This document shows, one piece after another, positions 15,864 through 24,066 of a stretch of DNA of 47,759 bases. The notes below the pieces were generated by a model that saw nothing but the letters and a program-made list of their open reading frames with translations, made no database searches and was not told where the DNA came from. Source of the stretch: Scatosoma sp002474405. GTDB taxonomy: Bacteria; Bacillota; Clostridia; Christensenellales; Borkfalkiaceae. Positions within the stretch are counted from its first letter, which is position 1. The number at the start of each line of letters is the position of its first letter. A program made the translations under genes and the position numbers. The stretch covers positions 1 through 47,759 of the forward strand of contig CALAFO010000081.1 in NCBI GenBank assembly GCA_937892545.1, in the 5' to 3' direction.

Positions 15864-18419
15864 TCAGATGCTTGCGAGATCGATGCCGAAGAACGCTATC
15901 TTCGCGCCGATGTTTCTGTGCTTGTTGGCAAACGTTCTTGCCGTATCCGCTTCGCCTTTATTGACGTTAGGAAACGCCACGAGAATTTCGCCTTCGTCAA
16001 GATTCGCAAACGCATGCGCCGCATAATTAGCGTTGCTTACGGCATCTTCGCCCGTAAAATTCTTTTCCGTATTGTAATCGGCGAATTTCTGCCGCACGTT
16101 GGTATCTCCGCTCAGCGCGCTGTGCGTTTCGTCCATATAATAGCCGTTCGCCGCATCGTAAATCTTCGTAATTTTACCCGTTGCGGCATTGACGACAAAC
16201 GCATACCCGTAGCCGTTGCCGTTCACCGTGCCCGTGTAGTTTTTGGAATAAACGTTTACATACCCTGCGGCGTTCGTCCAGACGGCGTTCACGTTCACCG
16301 CAAGCGTTGCGGAATCGTTGCCGATGGTTACGTTGTTTTCGTTGATTGTCGCCACACCGAAAGAAACGACTTTCGTGCCGAAGCCGGCGCGGAGATTGCC
16401 GTTGGCAAACGTTCTTGCGGAATCCGCCGCGTTGTTGCCGTCGTTGGGGAACGCTACCAGTGTTTCGCCCTCGGCAAGGTGCGTAAACGCATACGTTACG
16501 TAGTTCGCAGCGGTCAATCCGCCTTCCATCAGCGCGAACTTGATACGATGTCCGTCCGTAATCGTATCGTCCATCGGATTGGTCAGCGCCGAATGAGCCT
16601 CGTCCATGTACGCGCCGCTGACGGCATCGTACGTTTTAATCAGTTTTCCCTCGGCATCGAGCACTACGGCGATTCCGTAGCCGTTGGCTTTGATTTCGCC
16701 CTGATACGCTTTCGTATATACCATCACGACGCCCGGCGCGTTGCTCCACGTTGTGTTTTTAAGCACTTTGAACTGCGCTTTCGCCGTGCCCGCGGTTACG
16801 GTTTTCATACCGAACGTATAACCGTCGACGGAAAGCGTTTCGTCGATTTTTCTGTTGCCCAGAAGCAACGTATACGTGGCGTTGTTGTGCATGCCGTAAC
16901 GGGGTGCGATTACCAGCGTTTCGCCGTCGCCGAGAGAAGCAAACGCAAGCGTGATGAAGTTCTGCTGCGTAAGCGGCGTTTCCAGCGAAGAGCCCGCCAC
17001 GCCGGACGTATTTTCCGCATCGTAGTATTTCGCGTTGGCGCCGTCGTAAATTCTTACGATTTTCGAAGTTGCGTCATCGATGACGAACGCCTGACCGTAG
17101 GCGCTGTCCGCCACCGTACCCGTAAATTCCTTCGTATAAATCGCGAAATCCACCTTGGTGTAATCGAAAACGGAAACGTTCTGTTTGATAACGATATTTT
17201 CGATGCCGGTTTTCGCGGAGCCGATCGATACATTCGTAACGTTATCCGCCACGATGACTTTACGGGAGAAGCGCGTGATATTTTCGTTGGCGTCGGAAAC
17301 GTTCAGTTCCACGGTATATTCGCCGGGCTGATCGCCGTTGTAACCGCCGATATTTTCGATATTGATCTGCAGATTCGTGATGTCGTCGGAAACATCGAAC
17401 GTACCGTTATCGTCGGAAACGGAAATGCCGCTGACCACAAGCGCGCGCATATCGGCTTCCGTGGTGCCGAGAGCCACCGTAAGCACGGGGCAATTTCTCA
17501 CGATGGGCGCCTTATCGACGTACGGCGTTAAAATGGTTTCCGGCTCGTCTTCCCAGTACAGCTGGACGGACGTACCGTACTGATAAATCACGTTTTTATT
17601 GATGAACGAACGTCCGTCGTAATTGAAGCCCTGCCCCATCATGCCCGTCGTAACCACTACGGCAAAGCCGCCCGCGGGAATCGTCATGTATTTGTACGTA
17701 TCGTTCGCTACGGAATATTCCACGTCGTCGTATACGAAACTCTTTGCCGTGGAGCCCATGCGCTGAGGATGATCGATATTCATCAGAGCGCCGTTGGCAC
17801 CGTCTCTGCCTTCGATGACCATGCCGTTTTTCGTAAGAATCGCGGCTTCACCTCCGCCGCCCGCAATGCTGAGTACGATGCTGCTTTCGGATGCGTTGTA
17901 AAATACGCCGTTTTTATAATCTTCGTACGTTTCGTCCGCGGTAAGCGTATAGAACAAATCGTGCGAGAATTTCATGATCGCGCCGTCCGTCCATTTGGAA
18001 TCGATGGCTTTTTCCGCTTTCAGCACAAGCGCGGAAGGCGCTTTCACCACTTTCACCGTACGGGTGATTTCCGTTGTTTCGCCTTTGGAATTCGTCGCCT
18101 TATATTTTACGGTGTACGTGCCGACGGTATTCACGTCGAATCCGCCGTCGTCGGCAATCGTGGCTTTCAGATCGGAATCGTAATCGTCGGTTACCGTGAT
18201 GCCCACCAGAAGATTGATTTCGTCTTCGGGCGTGCCCTGCGTGATTTCCAACGTTTCCATACCGCTTGCAATCGTGATTTTCGGTTTTGTAAACGTCTGT
18301 TCTCCGGGGTTCGGAGCGTCGTTATCCGGCTTGTCGTTTCCGCAAGCCGCAACGCCCGTTGCCGTGCACAACGTAAGTGCGAATGCCAGTGCCGTAAACA
18401 GCAGTTTTTTGTGTCTCAT
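15864..18419 (-). CDS. Modular surface lipoprotein with Ig-like and repeated beta-modules
   Basis: This 851-residue protein has a lipobox (GVAAC, Cys26) and no enzyme motif that I recognise. An Ig-like domain of the DUF5011 kind covers about residues 45-130 (DDGGFDVNTVGTYTVKYKA). A second lies near 330-400 (GEYTVELNVSDANENITRF). The rest is four copies of a module of about 140 residues. Each has an NGYGxAxVxxxxGKxxKxYD-like segment, then a 'GE-T/I-LVAFPN' strand and ARTFAN. The last two copies are close repeats of each other. A related module occurs in the neighbouring GHL10 protein. It probably binds glycan at the cell surface for the importer encoded downstream. GGAGG precedes the ATG; the 64 bases before it are untranslated spacer. 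Confidence 0.85.
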   Translation of the reverse strand: MRHKKLLFTALAFALTLCTATGVAACGNDKPDNDAPNPGEQTFTKPKITIASGMETLEITQGTPEDEINLLVGITVTDDYDSDLKATIADDGGFDVNTVGTYTVKYKATNSKGETTEITRTVKVVKAPSALVLKAEKAIDSKWTDGAIMKFSHDLFYTLTADETYEDYKNGVFYNASESSIVLSIAGGGGEAAILTKNGMVIEGRDGANGALMNIDHPQRMGSTAKSFVYDDVEYSVANDTYKYMTIPAGGFAVVVTTGMMGQGFNYDGRSFINKNVIYQYGTSVQLYWEDEPETILTPYVDKAPIVRNCPVLTVALGTTEADMRALVVSGISVSDDNGTFDVSDDITNLQINIENIGGYNGDQPGEYTVELNVSDANENITRFSRKVIVADNVTNVSIGSAKTGIENIVIKQNVSVFDYTKVDFAIYTKEFTGTVADSAYGQAFVIDDATSKIVRIYDGANAKYYDAENTSGVAGSSLETPLTQQNFITLAFASLGDGETLVIAPRYGMHNNATYTLLLGNRKIDETLSVDGYTFGMKTVTAGTAKAQFKVLKNTTWSNAPGVVMVYTKAYQGEIKANGYGIAVVLDAEGKLIKTYDAVSGAYMDEAHSALTNPMDDTITDGHRIKFALMEGGLTAANYVTYAFTHLAEGETLVAFPNDGNNAADSARTFANGNLRAGFGTKVVSFGVATINENNVTIGNDSATLAVNVNAVWTNAAGYVNVYSKNYTGTVNGNGYGYAFVVNAATGKITKIYDAANGYYMDETHSALSGDTNVRQKFADYNTEKNFTGEDAVSNANYAAHAFANLDEGEILVAFPNVNKGEADTARTFANKHRNIGAKIAFFGIDLASI

Positions 18420-18484
18420 AAATATTCCTCCATTATTTCACGCGACGTTTTTCGCCGCTTATTTTTTTCTCTTATCCGTCGGAC

Positions 18485-21400
18485 TTATTCGCCGCGCTTT
18501 TCCCCGCGCAGGCATCCCGTTACGCCCGCCGCCGCAAGCGTGATCATCGCCGCGCCCGCGCCGAAAGAAGATTTGCAGCCCTTCTTTTTTCCGTCGGCGT
18601 TATCTTCGTCCTTGCCGGGGTCGACGGGATCGGGAACCGGATCGGGCGAAGGATTCTTCGCTTCGAGCATCGCCTGTTTTCTTTCCAGCAGCGAGGAAAG
18701 TTCGGAAAGGGACTCGCTCAGACGAGCCTGCGCGTACCCGCTTGCGAGTTTCCGCAAAGACGACGTTTTCGCAATATCTTTCACCGCCGCGTCGATGGCG
18801 CCGAGCTCTTCCGCCGTGGAATACGGCATGGAAAGAATGTTGCGGAATTTTGCTTCCAGCGCGGATTTCTGTTCCTGATTCATGCCGCCCGCGGGAATAT
18901 ACAACCGGTCGGCGCGATCGAGCATCGTATCGAAATACGCTTTCAGAATTTTATCCGTCTGCGCGTGGGGCAACACCGCGGGCGCGGAATTATACCCCGC
19001 TTTCAAAACGTTCTGCACGTCGTCGTGCCCGATAATCTGCGTGGAGCAGAAAATGACGTAGCCGTCGGCGCCGCCGAGATACGAAGCTTCGATCTGATTG
19101 ACGTTTTCGTAAGCGGGAAGTCCGCGGAAAGAACTTGCAAGTCCCGTATAATAATAGCACGAGCCGCCGGAAATCAGAATCATATCCGCCACGCCCTGCA
19201 ATACGTCTACGGAAGAATCGTAATACGCCATCGGCGTGGCGATATCTATCCAGCCGTTTGCAATCCATGTGCGCCAGTCCTGTTTTTTCTGTTCCAGCGT
19301 AGAAGCCGGAGACGAGAACACCGCCGTGGAAAGAAGCAACGAACTTTCGCCTTTCACTTCTTTGTTCACTCTTTCCACAAAGGCATTTACCGCGTTTACG
19401 CGATAATCGCACCATTTTTTATAATTTTCTTCGGCGGCGGCATTGTAGTTGGAATTCAGCACCCATTTTCTGAACGCCGTAATCATGTCTTTTACGGAAG
19501 AAGAAGCGTTGAGTTTATCCGCCACGCCCACGGACGCCGCGAATTCCAGCATCGCGTTTTTCGTATAGCCCGTGTCCTCTTTCTGCGTGGATACCGGGTA
19601 ACGGATATAATCGAGATTCAGCCCATTAATCAGCGGATTCTTTTCGACAAGTTCTTTATAATAGGCAATCAGGAAATCTCCCGTAGCTTTGTTGGAAGGA
19701 TCGATGAATATGTATGCCCCGCCCTCTTTACGCTGGTAAATCGTTCCGTCGTCGTTGTATACGATCCAATCCTCGTGTTCGCGAAGCAATCTGATGTCGG
19801 CGCTGAGCCCTACGTAGAAATCTTCCACCCAGGCATGCACTTCAATGCCGCGTTCTTCCGCCAGAGCGGTGAAAGCGGATACATAATCTTTATACGTACC
19901 GTACGAAGCGGAAACAAAATCTTTATGATATTCCACGTAATCGGAACGGAACATGGAATAGCCGTTGAAAAACGTTTCCAGCAGAATGAGATTGATGCCC
20001 GTATCGCGATATGTATCCAGCGTTTCCGTCAGCGCTTCCAGCGTTTTTTCGGTGGGACGATGCCACACGGCGCGCGCCGTAACGGGTTTACTTTCGGCGG
20101 ATAACGCCGTAAGTTCCTGCGCAACGCTTTCCGCTTTTAATTTTGCGGTGTTGTATGCCATCAGGGCGTTCGTTTTTTCCTGCGCGCTCCAGGTATTCTG
20201 TTCCGTCTTTGCTTCGATATCCTCTTTGAACGCGAGAAGCTTATCAAGCTCCGTCTGCGCTTCCTCTATTTTCCGGTTCGCCGCTTCGGTATCGATGTCG
20301 TACAGCTGCGCGATTTTTTTCTGCGCCGCCGCCAAAGCGTCCTCCACCGTGGCTTTCGTGCTTACGTAATAGCTGTTCAGCGACGTTGTAACATAATATG
20401 TTTTCTTCGACGAATCGAGCGACACCGTCGCGCCGAGCGGAATATTCGAGCGGATAAAATCTCTGCCTTTGCCGTGCCCGCTGATGACGTAGCCGCCCGC
20501 GGGAATAGAACCTACGTTCACGCCGCGTTCCACCACGGTGCCCGTGGCGTCTACCGCGACTTCGTAGCCGTACACGTTGGTGCCCGTACCCGCGGAGCCG
20601 TTATAACTCCAGCCGTCGTGATAGATAATCGTCTGATCCGTGCCGCGATAAGCCGCAAAGGGAGAAGTAGCCGTTTCCATTCTTCCGGGGTTGGAATTGT
20701 ATTCGTCGGTGCTGCTCTGCGAGTCGTAATAATCGTAATTATAAACGTAAGAAATCGCTTCGCCGCCGAAACGGATATAATCGAACCCGACCATCGTGAG
20801 TTTATCGCCTGCGGAAAAACGCTGATTTTCCATCATGATTCCGCGGTAGCCCTCGCCGTAAGCGCTTAATACGAAGCCGTTATCGGGGATGAAAATCCCG
20901 GAAGCGTCGCCTTCGCCGAACGCGCGGAAACTTTGTACCACGAATTTTCCGCAGGTTTCGTCGTATACGGCAGCCATTTCCGTTCCGTATACGTTCGTAC
21001 CCGTTTTATCGCCGAAATCATAATCGTAATACACCACCATCGGCGCGCTTCTGTTGCCGTTGATCAGGTCGATTGCCACGCGGCTTCCCGATTCGGATTC
21101 CACCGCTTTATCGGCAATCGCAATCGCCGTGCCGCCGAGTTCCACGACGTCGTTCACGCGCAGCGCGTATGTTTCCGACTTCGGCACGGACAGAACAAAC
21201 CCGCCCACGGGGATGTAGGTGGTTCCGTCGCCCTCGGCGTTTAAAGCCGTTACGCAATATTTTCCGTCGCTGTTCTTTTCCACGGAATATTCGGTATAAT
21301 CGCCCGTCCGCTTCGTTGTGGTATAAGGATAGGCGGCGGTGAAAATCACCGTCTGCGAGCCCGTCATAACGGAGGTATTCACCGTTTCGGAGGCGGACAC

Positions 21401-21625
21401 CAGCGTGCCGTTTTCGGCGTTATCTTTATAGGAAACGGGATTGCTTACGATGTTTTTGATTTCTATCGATGCGGTAACGTCTTTGAGCGTAATGTTGTTT
21501 TTGCCCCAGTTGCCGCTTGTTTCCGCAGCCGAAGCGGAGCGCGGTTCCATTGCCAGCATGCCTCCGGCAAAGCACAAAACCGCTGCGGCAAACGCGCAAA
21601 TCAGTTTCGGATATTTTTTCTTCAT
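18485..21625 (-). CDS. Secreted GHL10-type glycosidase with C-terminal membrane tail
   Basis: The protein has 1046 residues. A signal peptide ends near SASAAE. Residues 40-420 hold three copies of the beta-module seen in the next lipoprotein (for example GTNVYGYEVAVD and IPAGGYVISGHGKG). A helical, coiled-coil-like stretch covers about 425-500. A TIM-barrel catalytic domain of the GHL10 (DUF187) type follows, from VTARAVWHRPT through HAWVEDFYVG to NGLNLDYIRYPVS. The barrel is related to glycoside hydrolases and probably cleaves a polysaccharide or peptidoglycan-linked glycan outside the cell. A second helical stretch and a Pro/Asp linker lead to Gly-Cys1017-Lys, a hydrophobic segment and a basic end. 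It lies three bases after the DUF4127 gene. Confidence 0.88.
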   Translation of the reverse strand: MKKKYPKLICAFAAAVLCFAGGMLAMEPRSASAAETSGNWGKNNITLKDVTASIEIKNIVSNPVSYKDNAENGTLVSASETVNTSVMTGSQTVIFTAAYPYTTTKRTGDYTEYSVEKNSDGKYCVTALNAEGDGTTYIPVGGFVLSVPKSETYALRVNDVVELGGTAIAIADKAVESESGSRVAIDLINGNRSAPMVVYYDYDFGDKTGTNVYGTEMAAVYDETCGKFVVQSFRAFGEGDASGIFIPDNGFVLSAYGEGYRGIMMENQRFSAGDKLTMVGFDYIRFGGEAISYVYNYDYYDSQSSTDEYNSNPGRMETATSPFAAYRGTDQTIIYHDGWSYNGSAGTGTNVYGYEVAVDATGTVVERGVNVGSIPAGGYVISGHGKGRDFIRSNIPLGATVSLDSSKKTYYVTTSLNSYYVSTKATVEDALAAAQKKIAQLYDIDTEAANRKIEEAQTELDKLLAFKEDIEAKTEQNTWSAQEKTNALMAYNTAKLKAESVAQELTALSAESKPVTARAVWHRPTEKTLEALTETLDTYRDTGINLILLETFFNGYSMFRSDYVEYHKDFVSASYGTYKDYVSAFTALAEERGIEVHAWVEDFYVGLSADIRLLREHEDWIVYNDDGTIYQRKEGGAYIFIDPSNKATGDFLIAYYKELVEKNPLINGLNLDYIRYPVSTQKEDTGYTKNAMLEFAASVGVADKLNASSSVKDMITAFRKWVLNSNYNAAAEENYKKWCDYRVNAVNAFVERVNKEVKGESSLLLSTAVFSSPASTLEQKKQDWRTWIANGWIDIATPMAYYDSSVDVLQGVADMILISGGSCYYYTGLASSFRGLPAYENVNQIEASYLGGADGYVIFCSTQIIGHDDVQNVLKAGYNSAPAVLPHAQTDKILKAYFDTMLDRADRLYIPAGGMNQEQKSALEAKFRNILSMPYSTAEELGAIDAAVKDIAKTSSLRKLASGYAQARLSESLSELSSLLERKQAMLEAKNPSPDPVPDPVDPGKDEDNADGKKKGCKSSFGAGAAMITLAAAGVTGCLRGEKRGE

Positions 21626-21628
21626 CTT

Positions 21629-23137
21629 TTATTCCTCCGTACGGCTTTCCACCGTCAGCCCCACTTCGAACATTCTGTTCCAGGGCATATAACATCGAGC
21701 GATTTTATATTTTTCCGAAATTTCGGGGTAATTCTTTCCGATAAAATCTTCGAGAACGCTTTTCGTTTTTTCGCTTACCTTGCCCGTATATCCGTCCGCG
21801 TGAAAATAATCGCAGCCGATTTCCGGAAGGTAGTTTTCGCAAAGATATTTCCGTGCGTACGAACAGTATCCGACGTCCTCGTAAATGCGTTCCGCGGTGA
21901 ATTTTCTGTGCGTTTTCGTATCGCCGAAAAATTTGCGAAAAATGCTTTGACAAATCGTTGTTCCCAGCGAATTCGACGAGGTGTTCCAGCCGGCATATCC
22001 CCACAGATTCAGTAAGCCCACGCTTGCGGAAAGCCGCTTGCAAAACTCTCTGTCTCCGCCGTTCACGTAGGCGATGTCCGCCACGGCGAAGCCTTTCCCT
22101 TCCGCTTTCGCTTCCGCGATTTTTTCGACGAACGCGGGAAGATTGCGCCGTTCGTACGCTTCGCCGTATTGTTCGCCGGCGTTTTTCATTTCGCCCGCCG
22201 GAAGGTTGCAGAAAAGCAATATATCCGCATCCTGCCGGTTTTCGCAAAACGTTGCGCCCGCATTGACGATTTGTTTTTTTATGCTTTCTTCCACCGCGCG
22301 ATCTTCGTATAAAGGGATCACTTTTTTACAGCTTTCGTCCGGGTAGACGGGGTATATTTTCGGCGAAATGCCCTTGAAATCGCATACGGCGGCGGCAAGA
22401 AGCGTGAGTCCCGTTTCGTCCGCGCCCGGATAAATATCCGTATGCAGACCTTTTTCGCGGACGAGCTTCCGGATTTCCGCCTGATCGACCGCGGTGTAGC
22501 CGTACGGCGAGGAATCGTCCTGCGGGATAACGAATTTATCGATGATATTTTCTTCGTACAGCGCAAGACATTTTTTCACGAGCGCGAGATTTACCTTTCT
22601 TCTCGCCAGATAATCGCCCAGATATTTGCCGCACGCCGCGCCCAGCGTCGCTTTATTTTCTTCGTATTCCGCGGCACCGACGGCGCCTGTGGCATATTTA
22701 TGTTCGTTCTGCCCGTAAAGAAAAATTTCTCTGCCGCACGTTTCGTAATAGTCGGGCTCTTCATCCGCGCTGGAATACGAAGGACAACGCATAATCAGCG
22801 AAAACGCGTAAATTTTCAGCGCAGGATTGCATTGTTTGATTTCTCTGAGGACGTTCAGCCGACGCGTAAGAGTTTCTTCGCTTAAATGATGCAGCCGCGA
22901 AGGAACGATGCCCCCGTACAGCAGCATATCCGCGGAAGCGAGAAGATAATCGGCGTCTTTACATTCGTTCAGCAGAAACGCGCGGATTTTTTCGCTGTCG
23001 GCGGGAATTTTTTTCTTTCCCAGAATTTCCGTTGCCGGACGGACAAGCGTAAACGACGGATTTTCTTCGCTTAAGAAACCCGCGAACGCATAATTGCAAG
23101 GTCTTTCGTCTAACGGCAGATAAACTATTTTTTTCAT
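21629..23137 (-). CDS. DUF4127 family protein
   Basis: The 502-residue protein begins with VYLPLDERPCNY, the conserved opening of the DUF4127 family, followed by LLASADMLLYGGIVPSR and FVIPQDDSSPYGYT. No signal peptide or membrane segment is seen, so it is cytoplasmic. The family has no established reaction that I know. Conserved Asp/Glu/His clusters suggest an enzyme, and its neighbours (NanE, ROK kinase, glycosidases) suggest a role in sugar metabolism. Its ATG shares ATGA with the nanE stop and its stop is three bases before the GHL10 gene, so it is firmly part of this operon. Confidence 0.88.
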   Translation of the reverse strand: MKKIVYLPLDERPCNYAFAGFLSEENPSFTLVRPATEILGKKKIPADSEKIRAFLLNECKDADYLLASADMLLYGGIVPSRLHHLSEETLTRRLNVLREIKQCNPALKIYAFSLIMRCPSYSSADEEPDYYETCGREIFLYGQNEHKYATGAVGAAEYEENKATLGAACGKYLGDYLARRKVNLALVKKCLALYEENIIDKFVIPQDDSSPYGYTAVDQAEIRKLVREKGLHTDIYPGADETGLTLLAAAVCDFKGISPKIYPVYPDESCKKVIPLYEDRAVEESIKKQIVNAGATFCENRQDADILLFCNLPAGEMKNAGEQYGEAYERRNLPAFVEKIAEAKAEGKGFAVADIAYVNGGDREFCKRLSASVGLLNLWGYAGWNTSSNSLGTTICQSIFRKFFGDTKTHRKFTAERIYEDVGYCSYARKYLCENYLPEIGCDYFHADGYTGKVSEKTKSVLEDFIGKNYPEISEKYKIARCYMPWNRMFEVGLTVESRTEE

Positions 23138-23802
23138 CTTAAACTCAGATTTTTCACGAAACGCGCGGTGATTGCCGCGGGGCGCGTAATCGACGAACCT
23201 ATCACCACGGCATACGGATTGATTTTGCTGATTTTTCTGATTTCTCCGCGTTCGAAAATGCCGCCCTCGGCGATCACTTTCGACTTTTTAATCGTTTTTA
23301 CGACTTTTTTCATAAAGCCGATGTCCGGCAAACGGGCGTTTTTCGATTCTTTCGTATAGCCGCGGAGCGTTGTGGAAATATAATCGAACCCCAGTTTTTC
23401 GGCATTTTCCGCTTCTTCCAGCGTAGCGATATCCGCCATGATTTCCATATCCGGGCGCGTATGCCGCACATAGGCAACCAGTTCTTCCAGCGTTTCGCCG
23501 TTCGGGCGGGGGCGCAGCGTGGCGTCCATCGCGAGACAATCGGCAGAAGTATCCAGAACGAGATCGACTTCTTTTTTCGTTGGCGTGATATAGATTTCGC
23601 TGTCCGCATAGCTTTGCTTCACCAAGCCGATGACGGGCACGCTTACGGTGTTTTTGATGCTTTCCACATCGTAATACAACGCGCGGATACCGCACGCGCC
23701 GCCCGCTACGGCGGCTTTCGCCATTAAATTCATTATCCCGTATCCGTATAAAGGTTCGTTTTCGCAAGCCTGACAGGATACAATCAATCCTCTATTCAAC
23801 AT
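23134..23802 (-). CDS. nanE: N-acetylmannosamine-6-phosphate 2-epimerase
   Basis: NanE converts ManNAc-6-P to GlcNAc-6-P, feeding the amino sugar into the Nag pathway. The 222-residue TIM-barrel protein has LIVSCQACENEPL near the start, the substrate loop YITPTKKEV, CLAMDAT in the middle and VIAEGGIF with VVIGSSITRP at the phosphate site. It is the first gene of a ten-gene operon, with an AGAGG site and a promoter about 60 bases upstream. No sialic-acid lyase (NanA) is nearby, so ManNAc may arrive by import and phosphorylation by the ROK kinase rather than from sialic acid. Confidence 0.95.
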   Translation of the reverse strand: MLNRGLIVSCQACENEPLYGYGIMNLMAKAAVAGGACGIRALYYDVESIKNTVSVPVIGLVKQSYADSEIYITPTKKEVDLVLDTSADCLAMDATLRPRPNGETLEELVAYVRHTRPDMEIMADIATLEEAENAEKLGFDYISTTLRGYTKESKNARLPDIGFMKKVVKTIKKSKVIAEGGIFERGEIRKISKINPYAVVIGSSITRPAAITARFVKNLSLR

Positions 23803-23860
23803 AAGCCTCTTCTCTTTTTCGGAATTTTATTAAACGGCGGTTTCCTTTTTAACTGTATAC

Positions 23861-23889
23861 ATTATATCACAGCGCGTTGCAAACGTCAA
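23861..23889 (-). promoter_or_regulatory. Sigma-A promoter of the nanE operon
   Basis: The minus strand reads TTGACG, 17 bases, TATAAT (-35 at 23884-23889, -10 at 23861-23866). Transcription would start near 23854 and give a leader of about 50 bases. The stretch 23890-23985 upstream is very A/T-rich and could act as an UP element. Confidence 0.88.
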
Positions 23890-23990
23890 ATATTTTTTCA
23901 TACTTTTTTTATTTTTTGAAAAATTATTTTTTCTTATTATATTATAAAATATGAAAATATTTTCCTGTTCTTCCACTTTTCGCCACCCCC

Positions 23991-24030
23991 AAAAAAGGTG
24001 CGGAAAGAAAATTTTTTTCTTTCCGCACCT
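23991..24030 (-). terminator. Bidirectional terminator after the alpha-mannosidase gene
   Basis: AGGTGCGGAAAG (23996-24007) pairs with CTTTCCGCACCT (24019-24030), a perfect 12-pair stem with an A/T loop. There is a T-run on the minus-strand side (23991-23995) and TTTT on the plus side. It closes the GH84-RpiR-GH38 operon just ahead of the nanE promoter. Confidence 0.93.
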
Positions 24031-24066
24031 TTTTCCCGCTTATTTTAAAAGCTCGTTTGTCTATAT

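Noticed and set aside
14850..17531. 893-codon plus-strand open frame
   Set aside because: It lies antisense to the phosphodiester glycosidase and the 851-residue lipoprotein, both of which have clear signal peptides, domains and ribosome sites. The antisense protein is rich in Arg, Phe and Val with no domain, as expected from a codon-bias shadow.
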